Of a DNA stretch of 64,000 nucleotides, positions 33,005 through 41,559 are shown piece by piece. The stretch comes from Mucilaginibacter jinjuensis. Its GTDB lineage: Bacteria > Bacteroidota > Bacteroidia > Sphingobacteriales > Sphingobacteriaceae. The position numbers were made by a program, and so were the translations under genes. A model generated the notes under the pieces. It searched no databases. It had not been told where the DNA came from and saw nothing but the letters and a program-made list of their open reading frames with translations. Location of the stretch: positions 5,518,001 through 5,582,000 of the forward strand of contig NZ_CP117167.1 in NCBI RefSeq assembly GCF_028596025.1. Direction: 5' to 3'. Each line of letters opens with the position of its first letter. Within the stretch, counting starts at the first letter, position 1.

Positions 33005-34510
33005 ATGGCTTTTAGAAAACCAGGCAATAGTCGCGACGACAGGCCTTCAGGATCTACCGGTAGAAATGCCAGAGACGGAAAGAAAGATTGGAACAAACCT
33101 TCAGATTCCAGATCATCCGCTCCAAAATCAAACGACAGAAACAGTAAAGATTCTCCACGTGCAGGCCGCAGGCCAAATGCAGGTGCAGCAGACCGTGCAA
33201 GTAATACAGACAAACCTTACGGAGATCGCCCGTCAAGAGGCACATCATCAGAGCGTCCATACAGCGGCCGCCCAGAGCGTGGTGCTTCCGACAAACCGTT
33301 TGGCGACCGTCCAAAACGCACTTCATCAGACAGGCCTTACAGCCCACGTGCAGAACGCAGTGGATCTGACAAGCCTTCTTTTGGCGACAGACCATCACGC
33401 GGTTCATCAGACAGACCATACAGTGGCCGACCTGAACGCAGTGGTTCTTCTGACCGCCCGTCACGCGGCGGTTCTGACAGGCCATACAGCGGCCGCCCAG
33501 AGCGCAGCGAAGGTGGCGACAGGCCAACCGGAGGCCGCCCATCACGCGGTGGCTTTGACAAACCGGCAGGCGACCGCCCGTTCCGCAAACCATCATTAGG
33601 CGAAAAAAGCTTTTCGCGCCGTCCGCCTTCAACCCAACGCCCTGCATCAGAGCAAGGTGATAAAAATAACCGTGGCTATACCAAAACTATCGACAGACGT
33701 GAGCGATCACGCCCGGGCGATTATGATGCCAACGGTAATAAACCAGAGCGTACGTTAAGAGCTAAAAAACCAAGCACAGCAACGCCGAAAGATGACGGCT
33801 TGATGCGCCTGAACCGTTATATCTCTAACGCAGGGATCTGCTCTCGCCGTAAAGCTGATGAGCTGATTATTGCAGGTGTGGTTTCTGTTAACGGCGAAGT
33901 TATTTCTGAGTTGGGCCACAAAGTTGATCCATACAAGGATGTAATCAAATACAACGGCGAAACCCTGAAACGCGAAAAAATGGTTTATGTACTGTTAAAC
34001 AAACCGAAGGACTACATCACCACTACTGATGACCCGATGGAGCGCCGTACCGTTATGCAACTGGTTGACAAAGCCAGCAAAGAACGCATTTATCCGGTTG
34101 GCCGTTTAGACCGTAACACCACAGGTTTATTGCTGATGACCAACGACGGTGATTTAGCCGATAAACTTTCGCATCCAAAAAATAACATCTCTAAATTATA
34201 CATGGTTGAACTTGACAAAGGTTTAACTCAAGGCGATTTAAATAAAATAGGCTTCGGAGTTGAGCTGGAAGATGGTTTTATTAAACCGGATTCTGTTTCG
34301 TATGTAGCCGGTGGCACCAAAAAAGAAGTGGGCATCCAGATCCATAGCGGCCGCAACCGTATTGTTCGCCGTATATTTGAACACCTGGGCTACGAAGTTG
34401 TAAAACTCGACCGCTCTGTTTACGCCAACCTTACCAAAAAAGACCTACCCCGCGGACGCTGGAGATACCTTGACGAAAAAGAGGTGATCCAACTGAAACA
34501 TTTGGTTTAA
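33005..34510 (+). CDS. Pseudouridine synthase with long repetitive N-terminal tail (RluB type)
   Basis: The 501-residue product has an S4 domain (about 262-310, LMRLNRYISNAGICSRRKAD) and an RsuA/RluB-type catalytic domain with Asp369 in GRLDRNTTGLLLM, a 23S rRNA (or similar) pseudouridine synthase. Residues 1-255 are a disordered, highly charged extension built from degenerate units such as SDRPYSGRPERS and GDRPSRGG, rich in Arg, Gly, Pro, Asp and Ser. Such tails occur in Bacteroidota RNA-binding proteins and probably add non-specific RNA contacts. A terminator follows. Confidence 0.93.
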   Translation: MAFRKPGNSRDDRPSGSTGRNARDGKKDWNKPSDSRSSAPKSNDRNSKDSPRAGRRPNAGAADRASNTDKPYGDRPSRGTSSERPYSGRPERGASDKPFGDRPKRTSSDRPYSPRAERSGSDKPSFGDRPSRGSSDRPYSGRPERSGSSDRPSRGGSDRPYSGRPERSEGGDRPTGGRPSRGGFDKPAGDRPFRKPSLGEKSFSRRPPSTQRPASEQGDKNNRGYTKTIDRRERSRPGDYDANGNKPERTLRAKKPSTATPKDDGLMRLNRYISNAGICSRRKADELIIAGVVSVNGEVISELGHKVDPYKDVIKYNGETLKREKMVYVLLNKPKDYITTTDDPMERRTVMQLVDKASKERIYPVGRLDRNTTGLLLMTNDGDLADKLSHPKNNISKLYMVELDKGLTQGDLNKIGFGVELEDGFIKPDSVSYVAGGTKKEVGIQIHSGRNRIVRRIFEHLGYEVVKLDRSVYANLTKKDLPRGRWRYLDEKEVIQLKHLV

Positions 34511-34518
34511 TCATATTG

Positions 34519-34548
34519 AAAATGCCCGGCAAATGCCGGGCATTTTTT
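34519..34548 (+). terminator. Terminator of the pseudouridine synthase gene
   Basis: AATGCCCGGCA (34521-34531) and TGCCGGGCATT (34534-34544) form a strong stem with a 2-nt loop centre, followed by TTTTT. Confidence 0.9.
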
Positions 34549-34695
34549 GCTTTACGATGTTTTGTCATTCTCTTACAATCATTTTGTCATTCCGAGGTAC
34601 GAGAAATCTTCTTCGCACTGTATAGCCGCATGTCTACAGCAGAAAACTCTTCTCTATCGATCTGAATAACAAATGGTTATTATTATATTTGATTT

Positions 34696-34860
34696 ATGGA
34701 AAAATCAGAACTTCAATATAATGATGAAGTTAAATACATACTTGATAAGCGCTATGAAGACTACAAGGGTAACCAAGTAGCTATGATTAGTGAAGAAGAA
34801 AGCCACGAGGAAATTCTACAGCTGTTTCTGGCGAAAGATGATTCTACTCGCATAAACTGA
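34696..34860 (+). CDS. Small orphan protein, antitoxin-like
   Basis: A 54-residue open frame begins with ATG after an in-frame stop: MEKSELQYNDEVKYILDKRY and a C-terminal part EEESHEEILQLFLAKDD. The pattern of a helix followed by a short EE..EEI segment resembles the C-terminal half of addiction-module antitoxins (PF09720-like), but no toxin gene follows. It may be a remnant or an orphan antitoxin. The call is tentative. Confidence 0.45.
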   Translation: MEKSELQYNDEVKYILDKRYEDYKGNQVAMISEEESHEEILQLFLAKDDSTRIN

Positions 34861-35129
34861 AGGCTTACAACATCCAAGTCATAAGTTAAACTTCGCTAAA
34901 CTTTCGACAGCATAAGAGATGTAGTTACTTTCTGTTAATTCTTTAATTCAGTAAATTCTGGTTCAAGACACATTGCAGAAGATTCTTCGCTATCGCTCAG
35001 AATGACAAGTATTTTTTTTACTAATTTGCAGCCAAATCAATTAAAAGCTACTCTTATGAAACCACCATTAGCTATTTCAAAAAAACATTAATTGCTAATG
35101 ATAGCTTCATCACCTTAAAAAAAACAATT
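34861..35129. other. Gene-free spacer
   Basis: No gene is seen. The segment GAAGATTCTTCGCTATCGCT (34978-34997) followed by CAGAATGAC is a repeat half similar to one at about 41484-41512. The rest is AT-rich sequence upstream of the lactonase gene. Confidence 0.45.
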
Positions 35130-36263
35130 ATGACGATGAAAAAATTACTGCTTATAGTAATGCTCCTGGCTTCGGGCTTAACTTATGCCCAGAAGCCTGC
35201 CCCAAAAACATTAGATCTTGTTATCGGCACGTATACCAAAGGCACCAGCAAGGGTATTTATGTATACCGTTTTTATACCGAAAGTGGCAAGCTGGCTTAT
35301 TTGAGCCAGGTGGCTACCAGCAACCCATCGTACCTTACAGTAAGCAGCAACAACAAGTTTGTTTATGCTGTTAATGAAGATGGCAAAGATGGCGGCGTTA
35401 GCTCATTTACTTTTGATGCTAAAACCGGGGTAATGCAGCCCATCAACAATCAGCCTTCACAAGGAGCAGATCCTTGCTATATTTCGGTTGATAAAGCGCA
35501 GAAAAACGTTTTTGTGGCTAACTACTCAAGCGGTAACCTGTCTGTATTACCTGTTAATGCCGATGGCTCGCTGGGTGCGGTTAAGCAGAACATTAAAGAT
35601 GAAGGCAAAGGTGCAAACGCTTCACGCCAGGAAGGCCCACACGTACATACGGCTGTATTGTCGCCCGATGAGAAATATGTATTCTACAGCGATCTGGGTA
35701 CCGATAAGCTGAATGCTACACGCTACAAAGCATCAGATGCACAGCCATTAACACCACTGCCAGAAAATCTGATTACCATACCTGCAGGCAGTGGCCCGCG
35801 TCATATCGATTTCACTCCTGATCATAAATACGTATACCTGATCACTGAATTGGCAGGTAATGTTTTTGGCTTTGAGTACCATGGCGGTAAATTAAAACAG
35901 ATTCAATCTATCACCATGTTGCCTGATGGCTTTACCGGTGATGTGGGTGCTGCTGATATTCATGTTTCGCCTGATGGTCGTTTCCTTTATGCTTCAAACC
36001 GTGGCTCGGCAAATGATATTGTAACTTATTCCATTAATCAGGAGAATGGTCAGTTGACTTATGTTGATCGCGTATCAACCCTGGGTAAAGGCCCGCGTAA
36101 CTTTGTAATCGACCCAACCGGTTCGTTCCTGCTGGTTGCCAATCAGAATAGCGACAGTGTAATTACTTATAAGATAGATAAAACTACCGGAAAACTTATG
36201 CATGCAGGCGTTACGCTAACCATTGGTAACCCGGTTTGTCTGAAGTTTACACCGGCGCAGTAG
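35130..36263 (+). CDS. Lactonase family protein (6-phosphogluconolactonase type), exported
   Basis: The 377-residue product has a signal peptide (LLLIVMLLASGLTYAQ) and a seven-bladed propeller of the YbhE/Pgl type (VIGTYTKGTSKGIYVYRF, GPHVHTAVLSPDEKYVF, GSGPRHIDFTPDHKYVY, KGPRNFVIDPTGSFLLVANQ). Cytoplasmic relatives hydrolyse 6-phosphogluconolactone. The exported form here probably acts on another lactone in the periplasm. The ATG at 35136 is an alternative start two codons later. It ends before a repeat and a bidirectional terminator. Confidence 0.9.
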   Translation: MTMKKLLLIVMLLASGLTYAQKPAPKTLDLVIGTYTKGTSKGIYVYRFYTESGKLAYLSQVATSNPSYLTVSSNNKFVYAVNEDGKDGGVSSFTFDAKTGVMQPINNQPSQGADPCYISVDKAQKNVFVANYSSGNLSVLPVNADGSLGAVKQNIKDEGKGANASRQEGPHVHTAVLSPDEKYVFYSDLGTDKLNATRYKASDAQPLTPLPENLITIPAGSGPRHIDFTPDHKYVYLITELAGNVFGFEYHGGKLKQIQSITMLPDGFTGDVGAADIHVSPDGRFLYASNRGSANDIVTYSINQENGQLTYVDRVSTLGKGPRNFVIDPTGSFLLVANQNSDSVITYKIDKTTGKLMHAGVTLTIGNPVCLKFTPAQ

Positions 36264-36279
36264 ATTATATTCCACGAGT

Positions 36280-36375
36280 CGTCATGCCGAACTTGTTTCG
36301 GCACCCCACAGAACAGGTCGTAGACTTAGCAAGGTCGCTTAGCACGTGGGGTCCCGAAACAAGTTCGGGATGACG
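36280..36375. repeat. Palindromic intergenic repeat (family B-like)
   Basis: Perfect or near-perfect arms at 36280-36301 (CGTCATGCCGAACTTGTTTC and onward) and 36354-36375, with an inner CACCCCAC/GTGGGGT pair. It shares the GTCAT...ATGAC ends with the other family B copies but has its own arm sequence. Confidence 0.75.
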
Positions 36376-36388
36376 GCACAGATTTAAA

Positions 36389-36423
36389 CAAGAAAGGCTT
36401 TCCAAATTGGAAAGCCTTTCTTG
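36389..36423. terminator. Bidirectional hairpin terminator
   Basis: A perfect palindrome with 17-bp arms around one A (CAAGAAAGGCTTTCCAA and complement) lies between the convergent lactonase and lipoprotein genes. It is built like the one at 11329-11371. Confidence 0.8.
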
Positions 36424-36442
36424 TACATGCTCACTATTGTGA

Positions 36443-36913
36443 TTATTTATTCTTACTAAAGGTATAAACTACGTAACCTGTGCTGTTGCCGCTGATTGTA
36501 ATAGGCGCTTTCAATTTCATGTTTGTGCCATCGTTTGAAACCACTTGCAGGCTATAACCTTCGGCTACATTTTTGGCTTTATCGCCCTCAAATATTTTCT
36601 TAAACTGAAAAGCATCACCGTTAAGCGACCAGTATATTTTTTGCGCTGTGCCGTCACTTATAGTATAAGATCCGTTACCACTATTGGTAAATTCCCAGGT
36701 GCTGTTTACAAATGAAGCTGGAGGGCCCTGATCGAACACGGTTTGCACGGCAGCCTCTACCAGGCGCTCATACCCAACATCGGTCAATGTCCACTTACCC
36801 ACAAATTTAGACCGGGTTGAACCTCCGTTAACAACGCTTTTAGTGGCAGAGCACGATGAGATCAGCAAAGCAAAGGCAGACATAACGAGTGCCAGCGTAA
36901 TAATTCTTTTCAT
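36443..36913 (-). CDS. Lipocalin-like lipoprotein, hypothetical
   Basis: The 156-residue protein has a lipoprotein signal (AFALLISSCSATK, acylated Cys21). The mature domain starts with the lipocalin-like FVGKWTLTDVGYERLVEA and is beta-rich throughout. Small lipoproteins of this type are frequent in Sphingobacteriaceae; the ligand and function are unknown. It lies downstream of bshA on the same strand with a 74-nt gap. Confidence 0.75.
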   Translation of the reverse strand: MKRIITLALVMSAFALLISSCSATKSVVNGGSTRSKFVGKWTLTDVGYERLVEAAVQTVFDQGPPASFVNSTWEFTNSGNGSYTISDGTAQKIYWSLNGDAFQFKKIFEGDKAKNVAEGYSLQVVSNDGTNMKLKAPITISGNSTGYVVYTFSKNK

Positions 36914-36987
36914 AGTAATATGGTTTTTGTATCAACTATAATACAAAACAATTGCTAAGAAGTTTTAACTATTAACTATTTGCCCAA

Positions 36988-38136
36988 TCAAGGTGCTGTG
37001 GTAACAGGTTGCAGGTTATCAATAACCTCCTGGTACATGGCTTCATATTGCGGCAATATATTCGAAAGCTCGAAAGTGCGGGCATGCTCCAAAGCATTTT
37101 CTTTGAATTTTGCCAGTCTTTCTTCATCTTCCAGAATATAGATAGCGCGCTCGGCCATACCATCAACATCGCCAACATCACGTAAAAATCCGGTAACACC
37201 CTCCACGTTCAATTCAGGCAAGCCGCCTGTGTTTGAGCTTATAACAGGCACCTTGCAGGCCATTGCTTCCAGCGCTGCCAAACCAAAGCTTTCTGATTGC
37301 GATGGCATCAGGAACAGATCCGATACCGACAGGATTTCTTCTACCGCATCTTGTTTACCTAAAAAGCGCACATTACCGCTTACACCTAAATCGCGGGCCA
37401 GTTGCTCACATTCCGGGCGATCCTGCCCATCACCCACCATCAGTAATTTTGAGGGGATAACGGCATTCACCTTAGCAAAAATCCTTACCACATCCTGCGC
37501 ATGTTTTACGCGGCGGAAGTTGGAGGTATGCACCAGTATTTTTTCTCCTTCGGGAGCTATTGCTTTTTTGAAATGATCTTTCGGTTTCAGGCTAAAACGG
37601 CTCAGGTCGATGAAGTTGGTGATCACCCTGATATCTTTCTGAATATCGAAGAAGCGGTAAGTATCTTTCTTCAAATGCTCAGAAACAGCGGTAACGCCAT
37701 CGCTTTTATTGATCGAAAATTCAACCACCGGCTTGTAAGTACGGTCATTACCCACTAAAGTAATATCGGTACCGTGCAGTGTGGTAACCACCGGGATGCT
37801 GATGCCATAAGTAGCCAATATCTGCTTAGCCATAAACGCTGCTGAGGCATGCGGAATAGCGTAATGCACGTGTAGTACATCCAGCTTTTCGAAACGCACT
37901 ACATCAACCAAACGGCTGGCCAGGGCCAGTTCATACGGCGGAAAATCAAACAGCGGATATTTGCTTACGGTAACTTCGTGGTAAAAAAGGTTCTCTGAAA
38001 ACAGGTCGAGACGGGCAGGTTGGTTATAAGTAACAAAATGCACCTGGTGACCGCGGTCAGCCAGTGCTTTACCCAACTCTGTAGCCACAACGCCGCTGCC
38101 GCCAAACGTTGGGTAACATACAATTCCGATTTTCAT
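36988..38136 (-). CDS. bshA: N-acetyl-alpha-D-glucosaminyl L-malate synthase BshA
   Basis: The 382-residue GT4 glycosyltransferase performs the first step of bacillithiol synthesis, joining UDP-GlcNAc to L-malate. The BshA-type N-terminus is GIVCYPTFGGSGVVATELGK. The sugar-nucleotide site is in SQSESFGLAALEAMACKVPV, followed by SSNTGGLPE. The length is normal. bshB and bshC are not in the window, but YtxJ at 21710-22039 belongs to the same thiol system. Confidence 0.93.
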   Translation of the reverse strand: MKIGIVCYPTFGGSGVVATELGKALADRGHQVHFVTYNQPARLDLFSENLFYHEVTVSKYPLFDFPPYELALASRLVDVVRFEKLDVLHVHYAIPHASAAFMAKQILATYGISIPVVTTLHGTDITLVGNDRTYKPVVEFSINKSDGVTAVSEHLKKDTYRFFDIQKDIRVITNFIDLSRFSLKPKDHFKKAIAPEGEKILVHTSNFRRVKHAQDVVRIFAKVNAVIPSKLLMVGDGQDRPECEQLARDLGVSGNVRFLGKQDAVEEILSVSDLFLMPSQSESFGLAALEAMACKVPVISSNTGGLPELNVEGVTGFLRDVGDVDGMAERAIYILEDEERLAKFKENALEHARTFELSNILPQYEAMYQEVIDNLQPVTTAP

Positions 38137-38618
38137 TTAATCTGGATACGTTTTTAAATTGTGATAACGCAATCCCACACAAAACATGGATTTGATATAT
38201 CGCTGCAAGTTTAACAGCAATTTACGGCAAAAGTGTTATGCGGATGTAAAGATTATGATAGAGTCTGGAAGCAAAAAAGTAGCAGTAGCGAGTGGCAGTA
38301 GCAGTTTGCCACTTTATTCAGCAAATTGACAAATTATTTACTGACACACTTACGCCACGAAAAATGTCAAAACTGCTTTCGATCTTAGTTGCGTCTATTC
38401 AGGATTAATATCCGGGAGGGTATGCTGATCACTTCGTCAGCAAGATCAGAAAGGAACCCCATGCATTAACTAATAAATCAACAAACTCTTATTGCCAATG
38501 CATTTTAACCAGGTTAACTGCGGCAAAACTAATTCACGTCATTGTAGCGTTATATAGCTGTAATGATAATTATCATTAACTTTAAATTTATAGTTCAAAA
38601 CAACCAGTTAATAAATCA
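38137..38618. promoter_or_regulatory. Gene-free spacer with an 18-bp perfect palindrome
   Basis: No gene is seen in this divergent spacer. TAATGATAATTATCATTA at 38561-38578 is a perfect palindrome 40 nt before the GNAT start. It contains TGATAA/TTATCA half-sites like those bound by Fur-type metal regulators, but without the usual spacing. The remainder shows no clear structure. Confidence 0.5.
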
Positions 38619-39146
38619 ATGATCCGCCTTGCTAAATTTGAAGACTACCCTGCTTTACAGCAACTAATTAACCTTTCGGTACGGAGCCTTAGTACCGATT
38701 TTTATACAAGCCACCAGATAGAAAGCGCACTTAATTATATTTTCGGAATTGATAGCCAATTAATTACAGATGGCACTTATTACGTAGCCCAAAAAGACGA
38801 TATACTTGTTGGTTGCGGTGGCTGGAGCAAACGCCAAACGCTTTTCGGAGGCGATCAGCATAAAAATATTGAAGACCCCTTACTCGATCCAGCTAAAGAC
38901 GCAGCACGTATCAGGGCATTTTTTGTAAACCCGGGCTACGCCCGGCAAGGGATAGGCAGGCAAATTATAAAAGTATGTGAAGATGCCGCGCTGGCCGATG
39001 GTTTCCGCAGTATAGAGTTAGGCGCAACCCTGCCCGGCGTACCGCTTTATAAAGCGATGGGATACGATGCCATTGAGGATGTTGACGTACCGATGCCTGA
39101 TGGTGAAATACTGGAAATTGTAAAAATGAGAAAAGAGCTCTTGTAA
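38619..39146 (+). CDS. GNAT family N-acetyltransferase
   Basis: The 175-residue GNAT enzyme has the acetyl-CoA pyrophosphate loop in FFVNPGYARQGIGRQIIKVC and the preceding strand DDILVGCGGWSKR. The substrate is unknown. It is a single gene transcribed divergently from bshA, with a palindromic putative operator upstream and a mixed repeat downstream. Confidence 0.9.
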   Translation: MIRLAKFEDYPALQQLINLSVRSLSTDFYTSHQIESALNYIFGIDSQLITDGTYYVAQKDDILVGCGGWSKRQTLFGGDQHKNIEDPLLDPAKDAARIRAFFVNPGYARQGIGRQIIKVCEDAALADGFRSIELGATLPGVPLYKAMGYDAIEDVDVPMPDGEILEIVKMRKELL

Positions 39147-39177
39147 GAGAATCAGGAATCAAGAATCGGGACAAATC
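39147..39177. repeat. Family E tract, inverted, copy 6
   Basis: On the plus strand it reads as a purine tract (AGAATCAGGAATCAAGAATC), the complement of the pyrimidine oligomer, directly before a family A element. Confidence 0.6.
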
Positions 39178-39186
39178 ATTAAGCGC

Positions 39187-39289
39187 GTCATTGTGAGGTA
39201 CGAAGCAATCGCGAACTATACAGAGCCGCTCTGCTTATCGGATGCTTCGACGGAGCTCAGCATGACAAAGCTTCGTTCCTCGCAATGAC
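39187..39289. repeat. Family A palindrome with a family B half inserted
   Basis: The left arm GTCATTGTGAGGTACGAAGC (39187-39206) and right arm GCTTCGTTCCTCGCAATGAC (39270-39289) are of family A. Between them 39239-39268 is a family B half (GATGCTTCGACGGAGCTCAG). This is a chimeric or nested repeat. Confidence 0.75.
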
Positions 39290-39335
39290 GTGCCGGAGTA
39301 TTCTATCATTCACTCATTCAAAACTCATTCATTCA

Positions 39336-39713
39336 CTAAACCGCCGTTACCCACCAAATATTATTAAACGGATCCTTCACTCCGCCTGATCTACCATAAT
39401 CCATATCAGATGGCGGCATAACCGAAGTGGCGCCGGCAGCGAGGGCTTTCTGGTAAACCGCATCGCAATCATCTACATAAACAAACATACCTGCGGGTTG
39501 GGGCAAATAGGTATCGGTACTGTCGCAAAACATTACTTTGTGGTTCCCTATCATCAGCTCGGCGTGTTGAATAGTGGTTTCATCGCGCATGGCTTTGTAC
39601 ACTTCTTCGGCATCGAAAACTTGATGCATAAATTCGAAGAATTTAGTGGCGCCAGGTACAACTAAATAGGGCATTACCTGCTGAGAGCCTTCGGGAATGT
39701 TTACTGGTTTCAT
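39336..39713 (-). CDS. VOC family protein (PhnB-like)
   Basis: The 125-residue glyoxalase/bleomycin-resistance fold protein has the family-typical start VMPYLVVPGATKFFEFMHQV, HAELMIGNHKVMFCD in the middle and the end DPFNNIWWV. VOC proteins bind a divalent metal and act on varied small molecules, so the substrate is not predictable. It lies 63 nt downstream of the frameshifted AraC gene on the same strand. Confidence 0.88.
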   Translation of the reverse strand: MKPVNIPEGSQQVMPYLVVPGATKFFEFMHQVFDAEEVYKAMRDETTIQHAELMIGNHKVMFCDSTDTYLPQPAGMFVYVDDCDAVYQKALAAGATSVMPPSDMDYGRSGGVKDPFNNIWWVTAV

Positions 39714-39776
39714 ATCGTTTATTTTTAATCAAATTTAACAGGGCACTGATCTTCAAAATTGTAAAAAACGGACATC

Positions 39777-40585
39777 TTACACATTTCTATACTCCTGCCC
39801 TTCGGCCCTGCCCGAAAAATAATGGCCGGGATGGTAACCAGTAAAAGTTTTTACATCATGTATAAAATGCGATTGATCGTAATAACCGCAATCTAAGGCA
39901 ATCTGGGTGAGCGATTTAGTGCTGCCATAATCATTGAGGGCACTCCGCAAACGCATCAGCCTCAAATACATTTTAGGGCTGAAACCTGCATACTCTTTAA
40001 ACTTACGGTTGAACTGCCGGGTTGAAAGCGCATACCTATCGGCCAACGCATTTACAGTACCCACACTTTGCGTATGATTAATTACCTGGTGAATGGCGGT
40101 AATAATATGAGTATCCTTTGTGAACGAGAACAATAAACGCCGCTCTAAAAACGCGCTGAGAATTTTAGCTCTGTTTGTATTATCTGCCGCCAGCATCATT
40201 TCTTCCTCGAGCCGATGACCATCAGATCCAAACAGTTCTTTGACATCCAGCATTTCGCCGGTTACCTCACTTGATGGCATATTCAACAATTGCGGAATGG
40301 CGTAAGGATACACATAAGCCCCAAAAATGCCAAAGTTTTGCGTGGTGATAAACCGCCTGTACACTCCCGATTGAAAGTGCAATCCTGCTTTCCAGCCACC
40401 TTCATGCTGCTCGTTTATAATTTCAGCAAAATCACCCTGGTAATGAAAACCATTTCCACACAACCATCGGCTACAGAACGGTACACATAGGCAGGTTCAT
40501 TCGCCTCCAAATCATGCGTTAATACCCAGAAACACCTTACGTAAGGTTTCAGGTTTTCGGGTGGTGGGATGGTGTAGTAATTCAT
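39777..40585 (-). pseudogene. AraC family regulator disrupted by a frameshift
   Basis: The C-terminal 228 codons (39777-40463) encode a helix-turn-helix AraC protein (LSTRQFNRKFKEYAGFSPKM, then LTQIALDCGYYDQSHFIHDV). The missing N-terminus is found in another frame: the ATG at 40585 starts MNYYTIPPPENLKPYVRCFW and runs to VADGCVEMV, then hits a stop about 15 codons later. Restoring one base near 40445 (reading GGAAAACC for GAAAACC on the plus strand) would join both frames as CVEMVFHYQGDF. It is either a true 1-nt deletion or a sequencing error. The intact protein would be about 270 residues. Confidence 0.85.
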
Positions 40586-40672
40586 ACTTACTTGGCTTAT
40601 TGCAAGTTAATGAATTGCCATTAATAAAAAGAGACACAAAGTATTGTGCCTCTACGATTGTGAAAAGAGCGG

Positions 40673-40744
40673 TGTCATGCTGAGCTCAGTCGAAGCATAA
40701 GCGTAGGCCCTCTGCACCATACTTCGACGGGGCTCAGTATGACA
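40673..40744. repeat. Palindromic intergenic repeat, family B, copy 2
   Basis: Left part TGTCATGCTGAGCTCAGTCG (40673-40692) and right part TACTTCGACGGGGCTCAGTA (40720-40739) are imperfect inverted repeats. A family E tract follows at 40756-40782. A shorter inverted repeat GAGACACAAAGTATTGTGCCTC lies at about 40631-40652. Confidence 0.75.
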
Positions 40745-40787
40745 ACCTTTTTCCTGTCCTGGCTCCCGATTCCTGATTCTCTTAAAA

Positions 40788-41258
40788 CTATTTTTTACGC
40801 ACGTAAGTCTCCACTATCTCCCGATTGATCTTCAGGCTATCCAAACGCTCAATGCCTTTTTGCACAAGTGTATCATTATGGATGGTGAGTTTAAAATTAA
40901 AGTCGTGGCCTTCCCATACGCGGTCGGTACAATATTGCAGGTGCTCGGTGTAGTCGTCGCCTTTTAAGGTATACGTACCTGCGCCTGAGCTAAAGAATGG
41001 TGTATCGATTTTGCCTTTACTTAGATCGTGCTGGGTGAAGGCAAAGTGCGTGTCGTTATACATTTTGATCATCTCATCTGGTTTGCCTTTTACCGGGTAG
41101 GTAACGGCGGTATCACCATTGGTGATTACCTTGTCAGAGATCAATTGCCAGGTACCGATAATTGGTGATTGTCCGGCGGTTTTGGTTTCTGTGGCTTTAG
41201 GCTGATTACACGCAGCAAAGCCAAGCGCAAAAATTGCAAGTAAGTTGTAAGGTTTCAT
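40788..41258 (-). CDS. Lipocalin-like lipoprotein, hypothetical
   Basis: The 156-residue protein has a lipoprotein signal (FALGFAACNQP, acylated Cys17) followed by a lipocalin-like domain (SPIIGTWQLISDKVITNGDT). It resembles the protein at 36443-36913 in size and layout but not closely in sequence. The function is unknown. It is flanked by family B repeats on both sides. Confidence 0.75.
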   Translation of the reverse strand: MKPYNLLAIFALGFAACNQPKATETKTAGQSPIIGTWQLISDKVITNGDTAVTYPVKGKPDEMIKMYNDTHFAFTQHDLSKGKIDTPFFSSGAGTYTLKGDDYTEHLQYCTDRVWEGHDFNFKLTIHNDTLVQKGIERLDSLKINREIVETYVRKK

Positions 41259-41334
41259 TTCGAGCTAATTGGTTTGATATACAGAGGGTAATTTAAGGAA
41301 TTTACCCTTGGTTAGCAATTTGCTGGCTGGAAGG

Positions 41335-41413
41335 GCTGTCATGCTGAGGCACTCGAAGCATGGTGCAGATAGCCTCTGCACACTACACTTCGACGCAGCT
41401 CAGTGTGACAGCC
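41335..41413. repeat. Palindromic intergenic repeat, family B, copy 3
   Basis: Left part CTGTCATGCTGAGGCACTCG and right part ACTTCGACGCAGCTCAGTGT are imperfect inverted repeats, with inner TGCAGATAG/CTCTGCA symmetry. Confidence 0.75.
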
Positions 41414-41559
41414 CTCCAATCAAGTAGCAGAAGATTATTAATAAGATATTTGTTTTTATCGATATTAATGAGCTCCCTACGGTCAGTTCTTCGCTATCGC
41501 TCTGAATGACAAAATGCTGTTGGATCATTGACAAATTAGCAAATTGCCAAATCAACAAA

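Noticed and set aside
33066..33647. Long overlapping frames on both strands inside the pseudouridine synthase tail region
   Set aside because: The repetitive GC-rich coding sequence leaves stop-free shadow frames; the plus frame at 33005 continues into a complete conserved domain.
38380..38480. Possible tRNA or structured RNA in the bshA-GNAT spacer
   Set aside because: A short GCTGATCACTTCGTCAGC hairpin is present, but no cloverleaf, T-loop sequence or conserved RNA motif could be found.
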